Shown here piece after piece: positions 1-5,184 of a stretch of DNA of 38,282 nucleotides. Under the pieces are notes generated by a model. It did no database searches. It had not been told where the DNA came from and saw nothing but the letters and a program-made list of their open reading frames with translations. How positions within the stretch are numbered: position 1 is the first letter of the stretch; each line of letters starts with the position of its first letter. This DNA comes from Candidatus Kerfeldbacteria bacterium (GTDB lineage: Bacteria > Patescibacteriota > Patescibacteriia > SBBC01): NCBI GenBank assembly GCA_016207275.1, contig JACQPY010000010.1:1-38282 (forward strand). Direction: 5' to 3'. The position numbers were made by a program, and so were the translations under genes.

Positions 1-13
1 GAGCGGCAACTCA

Positions 14-47
14 AGTCGTATAAAGGTGGGTTAGCTTTTAAAAGACT
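14..47. repeat. hairpin insertion after the tRNA-Tyr D-arm
   Basis: AGTC (14-17) pairs with GACT (44-47), and the AT-rich stretch 19-26 pairs with 35-42 with small mismatches, leaving a short loop. It lies between the D-loop-like sequence and the anticodon stem, where a tRNA has only one linking base. Confidence 0.4.
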
Positions 48-55
48 CCTGACTG

Positions 56-108
56 CCCCGCCACCATCTAAAGATTTTAGAGAAGGCGGGGTGCCGCCTT
101 CGGCGGCA
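56..108. repeat. 53-nt double-hairpin insertion in the tRNA-Tyr anticodon
   Basis: CCCCGCC (56-62) pairs with GGCGGGG (85-91), enclosing TCTAAA/TTTAGA (67-72/76-81). It is followed at once by TGCCGCC-TTC-GGCGGCA (92-108). Removing 56-108 restores a perfect CTGTAAA anticodon loop on a 5-bp stem. The site, between anticodon bases 34 and 35, is where some bacterial group I introns sit, but 53 nt is far too short for a group I intron. Confidence 0.7.
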
Positions 109-141
109 TAAATCAGGTGGCCACCGGCCTTCGAAGGTTCG

Positions 142-180
142 TCAGGTCATTCGACCTGACGCCCCGTCGCATGACGGGGC
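142..180. repeat. 39-nt double-hairpin insertion in the tRNA-Tyr T-loop
   Basis: Two adjacent perfect hairpins: TCAGGTC-ATTC-GACCTGA (142-159) and GCCCCGTC-GCAT-GACGGGGC (161-180). They split GGTTCG from GAATC, so they fall inside the T-loop near positions 57/58. The first hairpin recurs at 603-620, also inside a T-loop. Confidence 0.7.
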
Positions 181-223
181 GAATCTCGGAGCGACGCTGA
201 GCGTAGTCGAGCAGTTGCGAAGA

Positions 224-274
224 TCCCGCGCCCGAGGACGCCGAGCTTTGTCGAGAGGGACGAGAGGTGCGGGA
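224..274. repeat. TCCCGC...GCGGGA inverted repeat
   Basis: TCCCGCGCC (224-232) pairs over 9 bp, with one G-U, with GGTGCGGGA (266-274). It has the same outer ends as the inverted repeats around tRNA-Thr and tRNA-Pro. Upstream, 186-212 contains the imperfect CGACGCT...AGCGTAGTCG palindrome. Confidence 0.5.
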
Positions 275-403
275 CTACTCCACTTACCAGTTGCAAAATA
301 TCGAAATAAATAGTACAATAAGTTTTCCCCGTGAGCCGCGGCTCCTCCACGTAAGCTTGCCGTAAAGTCCCGCACCATGAGCCGGTGTAGCTCAGCGGCA
401 GAG

Positions 404-510
404 TCCCGCACCATCCTGGGCCAGCGTAGCTCAGGGGTAGAGCAGCGGTTTTGTAAACCGCAGGTCGTGGGTTCAAATCCCTCCGCTGGCTCCACCAGGA
501 TGGTGCGGGA
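404..510. repeat. 16-bp perfect inverted repeat flanking tRNA-Thr
   Basis: TCCCGCACCATCCTGG (404-419) and its exact reverse complement (495-510) directly abut the tRNA-Thr gene, so in RNA they extend its acceptor stem with TCCA as a bulge. TCCCGCACCAT is also present as a direct repeat at 368-378. Confidence 0.85.
420..494 (+). tRNA. tRNA-Thr(TGT)
   Basis: Complete cloverleaf: acceptor 420-426/484-490 (7 bp), D-stem GCTC/GAGC, anticodon stem GCGGT/ACCGC with loop TTTGTAA (anticodon TGT, 452-454), T-loop TTCAAAT (472-478) on a stem with one T-T mismatch, discriminator T491, and an encoded CCA (492-494). It decodes ACA/ACG-type threonine codons. It lies inside an inverted repeat within a broken tRNA-like shell, and just upstream of rpmG as in many bacterial tRNA-Thr/tRNA-Trp clusters. 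Confidence 0.93.
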
Positions 511-524
511 TAAACAGCAGGTCG

Positions 525-542
525 TCCCGCCGAATGGCGGGA
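525..542. repeat. GAAT-loop hairpin replacing a T-arm
   Basis: TCCCGCC-GAAT-GGCGGGA is a perfect 7-bp hairpin between the variable-loop sequence AGGTCG and an acceptor 3' strand. The segment 519-542 matches 1417-1440 at 23 of 24 bases, where it occupies the same place in another tRNA-like shell. Confidence 0.65.
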
Positions 543-578
543 TTTCCGGCTCCACCGGCAAGATTTTGGGAACTTCGG

Positions 579-662
579 GATGAAGCGGTGGTTGGGGGTT
601 CATCAGGTCATTCGACCTGATGCCCGATCGGAATGATCGGGCAAATCCGACCATCGGCTCCA
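579..662 (+). pseudogene. tRNA 3' half with T-loop split by two hairpins
   Basis: A T-arm GTTGGGGGTTC (591-601) and AAATCCGAC (643-651) is followed by CATCGGC, T and CCA (652-662), a standard tRNA 3' end. The T-loop is split by 602-642: ATCAGGTC-ATTC-GACCTGAT (602-621) and GCCCGATC-GGAAT-GATCGGGC (622-642). The acceptor strand matches the 5' strand at 381-387, so this may be the true 3' end of that shell, or the remains of another gene. I cannot identify an anticodon. Confidence 0.45.
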
Positions 663-691
663 GGAATAATCCTTAAGAAATAACTTCTTCC

Positions 692-853
692 ATGTCGCAA
701 GATAATTTAGTCGGTCTGGCGTGCAGTCAGTGCAAGCGGGTCAACTACTTCACTACCCGGAACAAAAAAAAGGTTAAGGCCAAGCTGTCGTTGAAAAAGT
801 TCTGTCCGTGGGACAAGAAGCACACGCTCCACACCGAAGCCAAATTGAAGTGA
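692..853 (+). CDS. rpmG: 50S ribosomal protein L33
   Basis: A 53-residue protein reading MSQDNLVGLACSQC... and ending in HTLHTEAKLK, the standard L33 end. L33 is a small zinc-ribbon protein of the large ribosomal subunit near the E site. The first cysteine pair is present (C11, C14). In the second, C38 is present but the partner position holds Asp (CPWD, 38-41), so the zinc site has at most three cysteines. The family has both zinc-binding and cysteine-free forms; this looks intermediate. The gene lies between tRNA-Thr and tRNA-Trp, a common bacterial order. No clear Shine-Dalgarno sequence precedes the ATG (TAACTTCTTCC). Its length is normal and the identification is secure. Confidence 0.93.
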   Translation: MSQDNLVGLACSQCKRVNYFTTRNKKKVKAKLSLKKFCPWDKKHTLHTEAKLK

Positions 854-890
854 TCATTGTTTGAAATTAATTGTGTGCGAGATTAAATTT

Positions 891-928
891 GAGGGGGTAG
901 TGTCAGTGGTTAGCACGGCGGTCTCCAA
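891..928 (+). pseudogene. tRNA 5' half broken in the anticodon loop
   Basis: GAGGGGG-TA, a D-arm GTGT/GCAC (900-916) and GGCGGTCTCCAA look like acceptor, D-arm and anticodon stem-loop of a second CCA-anticodon (Trp-like) tRNA. The sequence breaks after the anticodon loop exactly where the 17-bp inverted repeat around the real tRNA-Trp begins. I found no convincing 3' half downstream. Confidence 0.4.
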
Positions 929-1099
929 TCCAGCGCCAGTTCGCTAGAATACATTTTAATAAGCATTGCGCTTTGGTGGTGGGGGATTAGTTCAGTGGTA
1001 GAACGCAGGTCTCCAAAACCTGACACGGGGGTTCGATTCCCTCATCCCCTGCCACGGGAGCACAACGCGCCAGAACGCATTGAGCGAACTGGTGCTGGA
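929..1099. repeat. 17-bp inverted repeat around tRNA-Trp
   Basis: TCCAGCGCCAGTTCGCT (929-945) pairs along its full length (one G-U) with AGCGAACTGGTGCTGGA (1083-1099). Unlike the Thr and Pro cases it does not abut the tRNA: 35 nt and 28 nt separate it from the gene. Confidence 0.75.
981..1054 (+). tRNA. tRNA-Trp(CCA)
   Basis: Acceptor GGGGGAT/ATCCCCT (981-987/1044-1050, first pair G-U), D-stem GTTC/GAAC, anticodon stem CAGGT/ACCTG with loop CTCCAAA (anticodon CCA, 1013-1015), T-arm with loop TTCGATT (1032-1038), discriminator G1051 typical of tRNA-Trp, and encoded CCA (1052-1054). It follows rpmG, the usual place ahead of secE/nusG in many bacteria, although those genes are not here. Confidence 0.95.
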
Positions 1100-1201
1100 C
1101 GAATCTCGGGCCAACAAAGTGAGCGAAGATTTCGCACACGACCATCGGGAGTGATGGGGGACTAGTGCCCCGCCATCGGTTCATGGTCTCCTTGCAAGGG
1201 C

Positions 1202-1275
1202 GCGGGGTAAACTCAGTTGGTAGCGCCCCGTAGAACGGGGCTCAGCGCACGGCTTGTCCCGTGAAACATAACCTA
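1202..1275 (+). other. tRNA-like 5' fragment with internal hairpin
   Basis: GCGGGGT (1202-1208) followed by ACTCAGTTGGTAG resembles an acceptor strand and D-arm. GCCCCGT-AGA-ACGGGGC (about 1225-1241) then interrupts, and CACGG...CCGTG (1248-1263) may be an anticodon stem. ATCCCGC at 1487-1493 could pair with 1202-1208 with one G-U. This would be a third enclosing layer around the Pro shell, but the reading is tentative. Confidence 0.25.
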
Positions 1276-1318
1276 CACGTGGCTCGTTCTGTCGGGGATT
1301 AGCGCAGTTGGTAGCGCG

Positions 1319-1416
1319 TCCCGCCCCAGGTCGGGGTATAGCGCAGTTGGTAGCGCGCACGGTTCGGGTCCGTGAGGTCCCGGGTTCGAGTCCCGGTACC
1401 CCGACCTGGGGCGGGA
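1319..1416. repeat. 20-bp perfect stem enclosing tRNA-Pro
   Basis: TCCCGCCCCAGGT (1319-1331) is the exact reverse complement of 1404-1416. It continues without a break into the tRNA acceptor stem (1332-1338/1397-1403), giving 20 contiguous base pairs. The TCCCGC...GCGGGA ends match those around tRNA-Thr. Confidence 0.85.
1332..1404 (+). tRNA. tRNA-Pro(CGG)
   Basis: Perfect cloverleaf: acceptor CGGGGTA/TACCCCG, D-stem GCGC/GCGC, anticodon stem CACGG/CCGTG with loop TTCGGGT (anticodon CGG, 1365-1367), T-stem CCGGG/CCCGG with loop TTCGAGT, discriminator A1404. The next bases are CCT, not CCA, because they belong to the flanking inverted repeat. The 3' CCA would have to be added by the CCA-adding enzyme, unlike the Thr and Trp genes nearby, which encode it. 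Confidence 0.93.
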
Positions 1417-1519
1417 AGGTCGCCCCGCCGAATGGCGGGACATCCCCGACAGAGCGAACAGACGAAATCGGGACCGTCAGGAGGCCATCCCGCATTCCTC
1501 GAAACACCATCCATTATTC

Positions 1520-2218
1520 ATGACGTTACACCATAACCTCCCCCAGCACGTGGCCATCATCATGGACGGCAACCGGCGCTGGGCACGAAAGCACCGCCAA
1601 CCAGCCTTTGAAGGACACCGCGCCGGTTACCGAACGCTCAAGCGCATCGGCGACGTGGCCCTGGAACGCGGCATCAAGTATCTGACGGTCTGGGCTTTTT
1701 CGACCGAGAACTGGCACCGGGCCAAGCGCGAGGTGCAGTTCCTCCTCAATTTCGTCGAGTGGGTTCTCCGCGAGGAACTAGTCGAGTTTCACCGTAAAGG
1801 CGTGCACCTCGTGGTGACCGGTCGTCTGCACGAGTTGTCGGCCAAGCTCCAAAAGCTGATCAGCGACGCCATGAATTTGACGCGGGATAATACTCGCGGT
1901 GTCTTGAACGTGTTGCTGAACTACGGCGGTCGAGCGGAAATCGTTGATGCCGTCCGCGCGATCGTTCGCGCTCAGCCCGACCCTGATTCGGTCAACGCCG
2001 AGCTGATTGCCAGCCACCTTTACCATCCCGAGATCCCGAACCCCGACCTAATCATTCGGACCAGCGGCGAGTTGCGGTTGTCCGGCCTGATGCCCTGGCA
2101 GGCCGAGTATAGTGAACTGATCTTCGTTGAAAAACTTTGGCCTGATTTCACCGCTCGTGATTTTGACGCTTGTCTGGCTGAATTCGCGCGGCGCGATCGG
2201 CGCTTTGGCACAAAGTAA
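1520..2218 (+). CDS. uppS: isoprenyl transferase (undecaprenyl diphosphate synthase)
   Basis: A 232-residue cis-prenyltransferase. It condenses isopentenyl diphosphate onto farnesyl diphosphate to make the C55 lipid carrier for peptidoglycan and other wall polymers, at the inner face of the membrane. The N-terminus has the diagnostic HVAIIMDGNRRWA (catalytic Asp16). AFSTENWHR is the conserved FSxENWxR motif. RTSGELRLSGLMPWQAEYSEL followed by a PDF motif is the C-terminal substrate-binding block. Length is normal (about 230-260). The ATG at 1520 puts the DGNRRW motif at the usual distance. No Shine-Dalgarno is seen; AAACACC (1502-1508) lies 11 nt upstream, a string shared with several leaders in this window. 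Confidence 0.95.
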   Translation: MTLHHNLPQHVAIIMDGNRRWARKHRQPAFEGHRAGYRTLKRIGDVALERGIKYLTVWAFSTENWHRAKREVQFLLNFVEWVLREELVEFHRKGVHLVVTGRLHELSAKLQKLISDAMNLTRDNTRGVLNVLLNYGGRAEIVDAVRAIVRAQPDPDSVNAELIASHLYHPEIPNPDLIIRTSGELRLSGLMPWQAEYSELIFVEKLWPDFTARDFDACLAEFARRDRRFGTK

Positions 2219-2221
2219 AAA

Positions 2222-2507
2222 CCGAGGGGCGTAGTACTGGTCAGTTGGTTGGCGCGGCTGACCACTATTCGGCGTACCCATGTGGGCGACAACAAGCCGT
2301 TGATAGTTTGCACTACGCACACCTCGGGTGAAGGCTAACTGTTCTTACGACTTGGTTGGACCGAGCTCGACGTTCCAATTCCAGCCGGTTATGTAGCTAG
2401 CCAGGAACCTACCCCGGGTGGGCGAGCCAGCGAGTGTCTCCGCTGTTTCGCTTCGCTGGCGCTGGCCTCCCGTGAGACCGCTGATGGGATTTCGCCCACG
2501 TCGGGGT
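2222..2507. ncRNA. candidate structured RNA, family unknown
   Basis: The gap from 2219 to 3016 has no convincing gene but much pairing. Domain 1 (2222-2327) is closed by CCGAGG/CCTCGG and CGTAGT/ACTACG. It contains GGTCAG/CTGACC (2239-2244/2258-2263), and ACTAT/ATAGT with CGGC/GCCG stacked beneath CCCA-TG-TGGG. Domain 2 (2411-2507) is closed by ACCCCG/CGGGGT and TGGGCGA/TCGCCCA (2419-2425/2492-2498), with GCCAGCG/CGCTGGC inside. A rho-independent terminator follows at 2882-2917. I looked for RNase P, tmRNA and SRP core motifs and did not find them. Strand is presumed + from the terminator. Confidence 0.45.
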
Positions 2508-2881
2508 ATTTAAGACACGAGCAATGGCGAGGTAGTCACGGTTCGTACCCTGATGGCGAGTGCGCCCCGTGGAACAGGAGTGACGGGTCGACGCCGGTTA
2601 AGACTGTCGGATGCGAGCCTGCAGAATCACCGTGGCCCACCCGCAGTAGACATGTGAATGATTGACCGGGGGTTTCCGACACATGGCTGCGGATGCGACC
2701 GTTGTTACCACGATGGTTGCCGAGCTGATTCCGTCTACCTCGCCGAAATTGAAAGGACGTCTTATTGTATCGGTTAGGGAGATGGTGTCAAGTCTTCTGA
2801 AGACGCTTGCTTCGCGCCGGGCGAAATTTGAGGCTCCTCGAAGACTCGGAGCGAACACCTGGGCCTTTCGAAGATTCAAGG

Positions 2882-2917
2882 CGAAACTCCGCTTACAGCG
2901 GAGTTTCGGTTTTTATT
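2882..2917 (+). terminator. rho-independent terminator
   Basis: CGAAACTCCGC (2882-2892), loop TTACA, GCGGAGTTTCG (2898-2908), then GTTTTTATT: an 11-bp perfect stem with a T-tract. It ends transcription from uppS or the structured RNA before the methyltransferase gene. Confidence 0.85.
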
Positions 2918-3016
2918 CGGTTCTGGTACAATGGAGGAGTGACGAATTCAGGGGTGCAATCACCAGCTCGTCGTGGTGCACCGTGGCGGCTGTGGCAGAA
3001 ACTTAAGCTCTGGGCC

Positions 3017-3610
3017 ATGAACACAAGTGTTAACGAGTGGAACGAACTCTACCGCGCGTTATCAGCGCGGCAGCTGCCGTGGGAAAGCGGCGCGCCGTCA
3101 CCGACGCTGGTCCGATTGGTGCAAGATCGAACCATTCATGGTCGCGTGCTTGATCTTGGCTGCGGCCTTGGCACGCACAGCATTTGGATGGCGACGGAAG
3201 GACTGTCAATCGTCGGGGTTGACGTTTCAGAAGCGGCGATTCGGCAGGCTGAGCACCGGGGTCGAACTGCCGGCGTGACGGTCGCCTGGCTGGTGGCCGA
3301 CGGGAAAAATCTGCCGTTTGACAACAACTCGTTTAACGCCGTCTTCGATCGCGGCACGTACCACCACCAAGGCATAGATAAAGAACGGTACGTCCGCGAA
3401 GTGATGCGGGTGCTCAAGCCGGGCGGGTACTACCTCCTGCTCGCTTTTCACCCGTCGATGCACTGGCCGAAGAGCGTCCGGGAAGACGAGGTTCGGCGGA
3501 TGTTCGAGCCAGCTGGCGAAGTCGTCTGGCAAGGAGAGGAAACGCACCTTCAGCCCGACGGCATTCGAGTGCGGTTGCTGGCCGTCCTGATACGAAAACA
3601 TCATGCCTGA
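3017..3610 (+). CDS. class I SAM-dependent methyltransferase
   Basis: 197 residues from ATG 3017, a normal size for a single Rossmann-fold methyltransferase. Motif I is VLDLGCGLGTHSIWMA, followed by an acidic strand end VGVDVSEAAI (motif II), an ADGKNLPFD region (motif III) and VMRVLKPGGYYLL (post-motif III), all in order. The substrate cannot be told from sequence. The frame stays open upstream to 2807 but would run through the terminator, so ATG 3017 is preferred. TACAAT at 2927-2932 may be its -10 element. The 3' end overlaps rarA by 8 bp, so the two are probably translated from one message. Confidence 0.85.
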   Translation: MNTSVNEWNELYRALSARQLPWESGAPSPTLVRLVQDRTIHGRVLDLGCGLGTHSIWMATEGLSIVGVDVSEAAIRQAEHRGRTAGVTVAWLVADGKNLPFDNNSFNAVFDRGTYHHQGIDKERYVREVMRVLKPGGYYLLLAFHPSMHWPKSVREDEVRRMFEPAGEVVWQGEETHLQPDGIRVRLLAVLIRKHHA

Positions 3611-4892
3611 CCTGTTTGACGCAAAACTCGACCGCGATCTTGCTGCCCATGCGCCGCTGGCTGACCGGATGCGGCCGCGGACGTTTGCCGAATTCGTCGG
3701 ACAAGACGAGGTCGTCGGCCCTGGCACGATCCTGCGAAAAGCCGTGGAACATGACGAACTGTTCTCAATTATCTTTTGGGGTCCGCCGGGTTCAGGTAAG
3801 ACCACGCTGGCCGCCATTGTCGCGGGCATCACCAAATCGGCCTTTGAGCAGGTGTCGGCAGTGGCCAGCGGTAAAGACGAGCTGCGGCGCATCATCAAAG
3901 CGGCGCACGATCGGCGCAAGCTGCACGGCACGCGGACGATCCTGTTCATTGACGAAATCCACCGCTGGAACAAAGCGCAGCAGGATGCGCTGCTGCCGTA
4001 TGTCGAGCAGGGGATTGTCACCCTGATCGGGGCGACGACCGAGAATCCGAGCTTCGAGGTGATTTCGCCGCTGCTTTCCCGTTCGCGCGTGATGGTGCTG
4101 AAACGGCTGGAGCCGGAACATTTGCAGCGGATCGTTGAGCAGGCGTTAGGCGATGCCGAACGTGGTTTGGGGAAGTTCACCATCAAGGTCGAGCCGAAGG
4201 CCATGCGCCTACTGACGACTGCGGCGAACGGTGATGCCAGGACTGTGCTCAATGCGCTGGAAATCAGCGTTACGGCGACTCGGCCTGACGTCAAGGGTCT
4301 GCGGCTGGTGACCTTAAAAACCGCGGCCGAGGCTTTGCAGCACCGCGCCCTGCTCTACGACAAAAAGGGCGAGGAGCACTACAACGTCATCAGCGCCTTT
4401 ATTAAGTCGATGCGCGGGAGCAATCCCGACGCCACGCTCTACTACCTCGGTCGAATGCTCGAAGCTGGTGAAGATCCGCTGTTCATTGCCCGGCGGATGG
4501 TCATTTTTGCCTCGGAAGACGTCGGCGTGGCCGATTCGCAGGCCCTGCCGTTGGCAGTCTCGTGCATGCAAGCCGTTGATTTAGTCGGCCTGCCCGAGTG
4601 CGCCATTAACCTGTCGCACGTGGCCGTGTACTTGGCTACCGCGCCGAAGTCGAATGCCACCTACGCCGCCTATGGTCAAGCGCTGGCCGATGTGAAGGAA
4701 ACGCTGAACGAACCGGTGCCGCTGAATCTGCGCAATGCGCCGACCGATTTGATGAAGGAACTGGGGTACGGGAAAGGGTATAAATATTCGCATGATTTTA
4801 AACCCGGAGCGGCCGCCGGCGAGCAGCAGTACTTGCCGGACAAGCTTAAAGATCGGCAGTACTACCAACCGTTGAAGAAGAAAAAGTCGTGA
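3603..4892 (+). CDS. rarA: replication-associated recombination protein A (RarA/MgsA AAA+ ATPase)
   Basis: 429 residues, the usual length. RarA is a clamp-loader-like AAA+ ATPase that acts at stalled replication forks. The N-terminus LADRMRPRTFAEFVGQDEVVG is typical. Walker A is GPPGSGKTT (60-68), Walker B FIDEIHRWNKAQQDALL (115 on), sensor 1 GATTENPSFEV, and the arginine-finger region LLSRSRV. The C-terminal tetramerisation part has RGSNPDATLYYLGRMLEAGEDPLFIARRM. It ends in a lysine-rich tail. It starts inside the end of the methyltransferase gene and overlaps the next gene by 4 bp (GTGA), forming a tight operon. Confidence 0.95.
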   Translation: MPDLFDAKLDRDLAAHAPLADRMRPRTFAEFVGQDEVVGPGTILRKAVEHDELFSIIFWGPPGSGKTTLAAIVAGITKSAFEQVSAVASGKDELRRIIKAAHDRRKLHGTRTILFIDEIHRWNKAQQDALLPYVEQGIVTLIGATTENPSFEVISPLLSRSRVMVLKRLEPEHLQRIVEQALGDAERGLGKFTIKVEPKAMRLLTTAANGDARTVLNALEISVTATRPDVKGLRLVTLKTAAEALQHRALLYDKKGEEHYNVISAFIKSMRGSNPDATLYYLGRMLEAGEDPLFIARRMVIFASEDVGVADSQALPLAVSCMQAVDLVGLPECAINLSHVAVYLATAPKSNATYAAYGQALADVKETLNEPVPLNLRNAPTDLMKELGYGKGYKYSHDFKPGAAAGEQQYLPDKLKDRQYYQPLKKKKS

Positions 4893-5176
4893 AACGCTAT
4901 TTGATGACTGCGGCGGTTCTGCTGGTGCTGGCCTCGGGATTCACGACCTGGCGGGAGAACTGCACGGGCGGCTGCAGCTTTGAGCTGCTGGTGCTGGGAT
5001 GGCCGGTTTTTCTGCGAACGCCCGTCGTGCCTGACAGTCCAGTCCGGCCGGAGTTCTTTTTGATCCAGCTGGTGGTCAACCTCATTTGGACCGCGGCTGT
5101 ATCGGTCGGCGGTTGGGCCGTGATCGACACGTTCGGGCGCTGGCAGGATCGTCGCCGGCCGCCACCGGTGGCGTAA
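4889..5176 (+). CDS. small membrane protein of unknown function
   Basis: 95 residues starting with GTG at 4889, overlapping the rarA stop, so probably translationally coupled. It has an N-terminal hydrophobic segment (about 4-18), two cysteines in a CTGGC motif (about 25-29) that could form a disulfide outside the cell, a second hydrophobic segment (about 58-82), and a basic proline-rich tail. This suggests two membrane passes with a short external loop. I do not recognise a family. Confidence 0.6.
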   Translation: MKRYLMTAAVLLVLASGFTTWRENCTGGCSFELLVLGWPVFLRTPVVPDSPVRPEFFLIQLVVNLIWTAAVSVGGWAVIDTFGRWQDRRRPPPVA

Positions 5177-5184
5177 CGTCCGCC

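Larger units (their letters stand above)
1..289 (+). tRNA. tRNA-Tyr(GTA), interrupted by hairpins, 5' end outside window
   Basis: The anticodon arm can be rebuilt from CCTGA (48-52), loop CTG (53-55) plus TAAA (109-112), and TCAGG (113-117). This gives anticodon GTA, tyrosine. A variable arm (118-130) and a T-arm start (GAAGG TTCG, 133-141) follow, as expected for a long-variable-arm tRNA-Tyr. Bases 56-108 interrupt the anticodon between positions 34 and 35. Bases 142-180 interrupt the T-loop. A further hairpin, 14-47, follows the D-loop-like start (GAGCGGCAA, 1-9). The 3' strand of the T-stem and the acceptor are not clear; a CCA at 287-289 is a possible end, after another stem at 224-274. 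Tyr identity is well supported by the rebuilt loop and by the Tyr-Thr-rpmG-Trp order. Whether the gene yields a working tRNA is unknown; it may be a pseudogene. Confidence 0.55.
381..554 (+). pseudogene. broken tRNA-Thr-like shell enclosing an intact tRNA-Thr
   Basis: GCCGGTG (381-387), TA, and a D-arm (390-403) form the 5' half of a threonine-type tRNA. The sequence then breaks into a 16-bp inverted repeat carrying a complete tRNA-Thr. It resumes at TAAACAGCAGGTCG (511-524), which matches the 3' side of a TGT anticodon arm and the variable loop. The T-arm is replaced by a hairpin (525-542). TTCCGGC-T-CCA (544-554) pairs imperfectly with 381-387. A second 3' end, CATCGGC-T-CCA (652-662), pairs better with 381-387 (all seven, one G-U). 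The 5' half of the anticodon stem is missing, so simple excision of the insert would not restore a tRNA. Confidence 0.5.
1293..1449 (+). pseudogene. tRNA-Pro-like shell with an intact tRNA-Pro in place of its anticodon arm
   Basis: Acceptor CGGGGAT (1293-1299) pairs perfectly with ATCCCCG (1442-1448), and A1449 is the discriminator. The D-arm GCGC-AGTTGGTA-GCGC (1302-1317) is identical to that of the inner tRNA-Pro. The anticodon arm is absent: a 13-bp inverted repeat bearing tRNA-Pro stands there. The variable loop AGGTCG (1417-1422) follows. The T-arm place is taken by the CCCGCC-GAAT-GGCGGG hairpin (1424-1439). Outside, 1282-1292 and 1449-1459 extend the acceptor stem by about ten more pairs. 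With no anticodon it cannot decode, so it is either a decayed duplicate or a structural scaffold. Confidence 0.55.

Noticed and set aside
56-108. Group I or group II intron in tRNA-Tyr
   Set aside because: Only 53 nt, two simple hairpins, no room for a catalytic core; no bulge-helix-bulge motif seen either.
142-654. Long open frame on the - strand across the tRNA region
   Set aside because: It runs through tRNA-Thr, hairpins and tRNA halves; coding potential is an artefact of GC-rich RNA genes.
2222-2917. RNase P RNA, tmRNA or SRP RNA
   Set aside because: The conserved GAGGAAAGTC/ACAGAA, tRNA-like 3' end with CCA, or GGAAGCAGCC motifs are not present.
2807-3016. N-terminal extension of the methyltransferase
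   Set aside because: It would translate the 2882-2917 terminator and has no family similarity; ATG 3017 gives the normal length.
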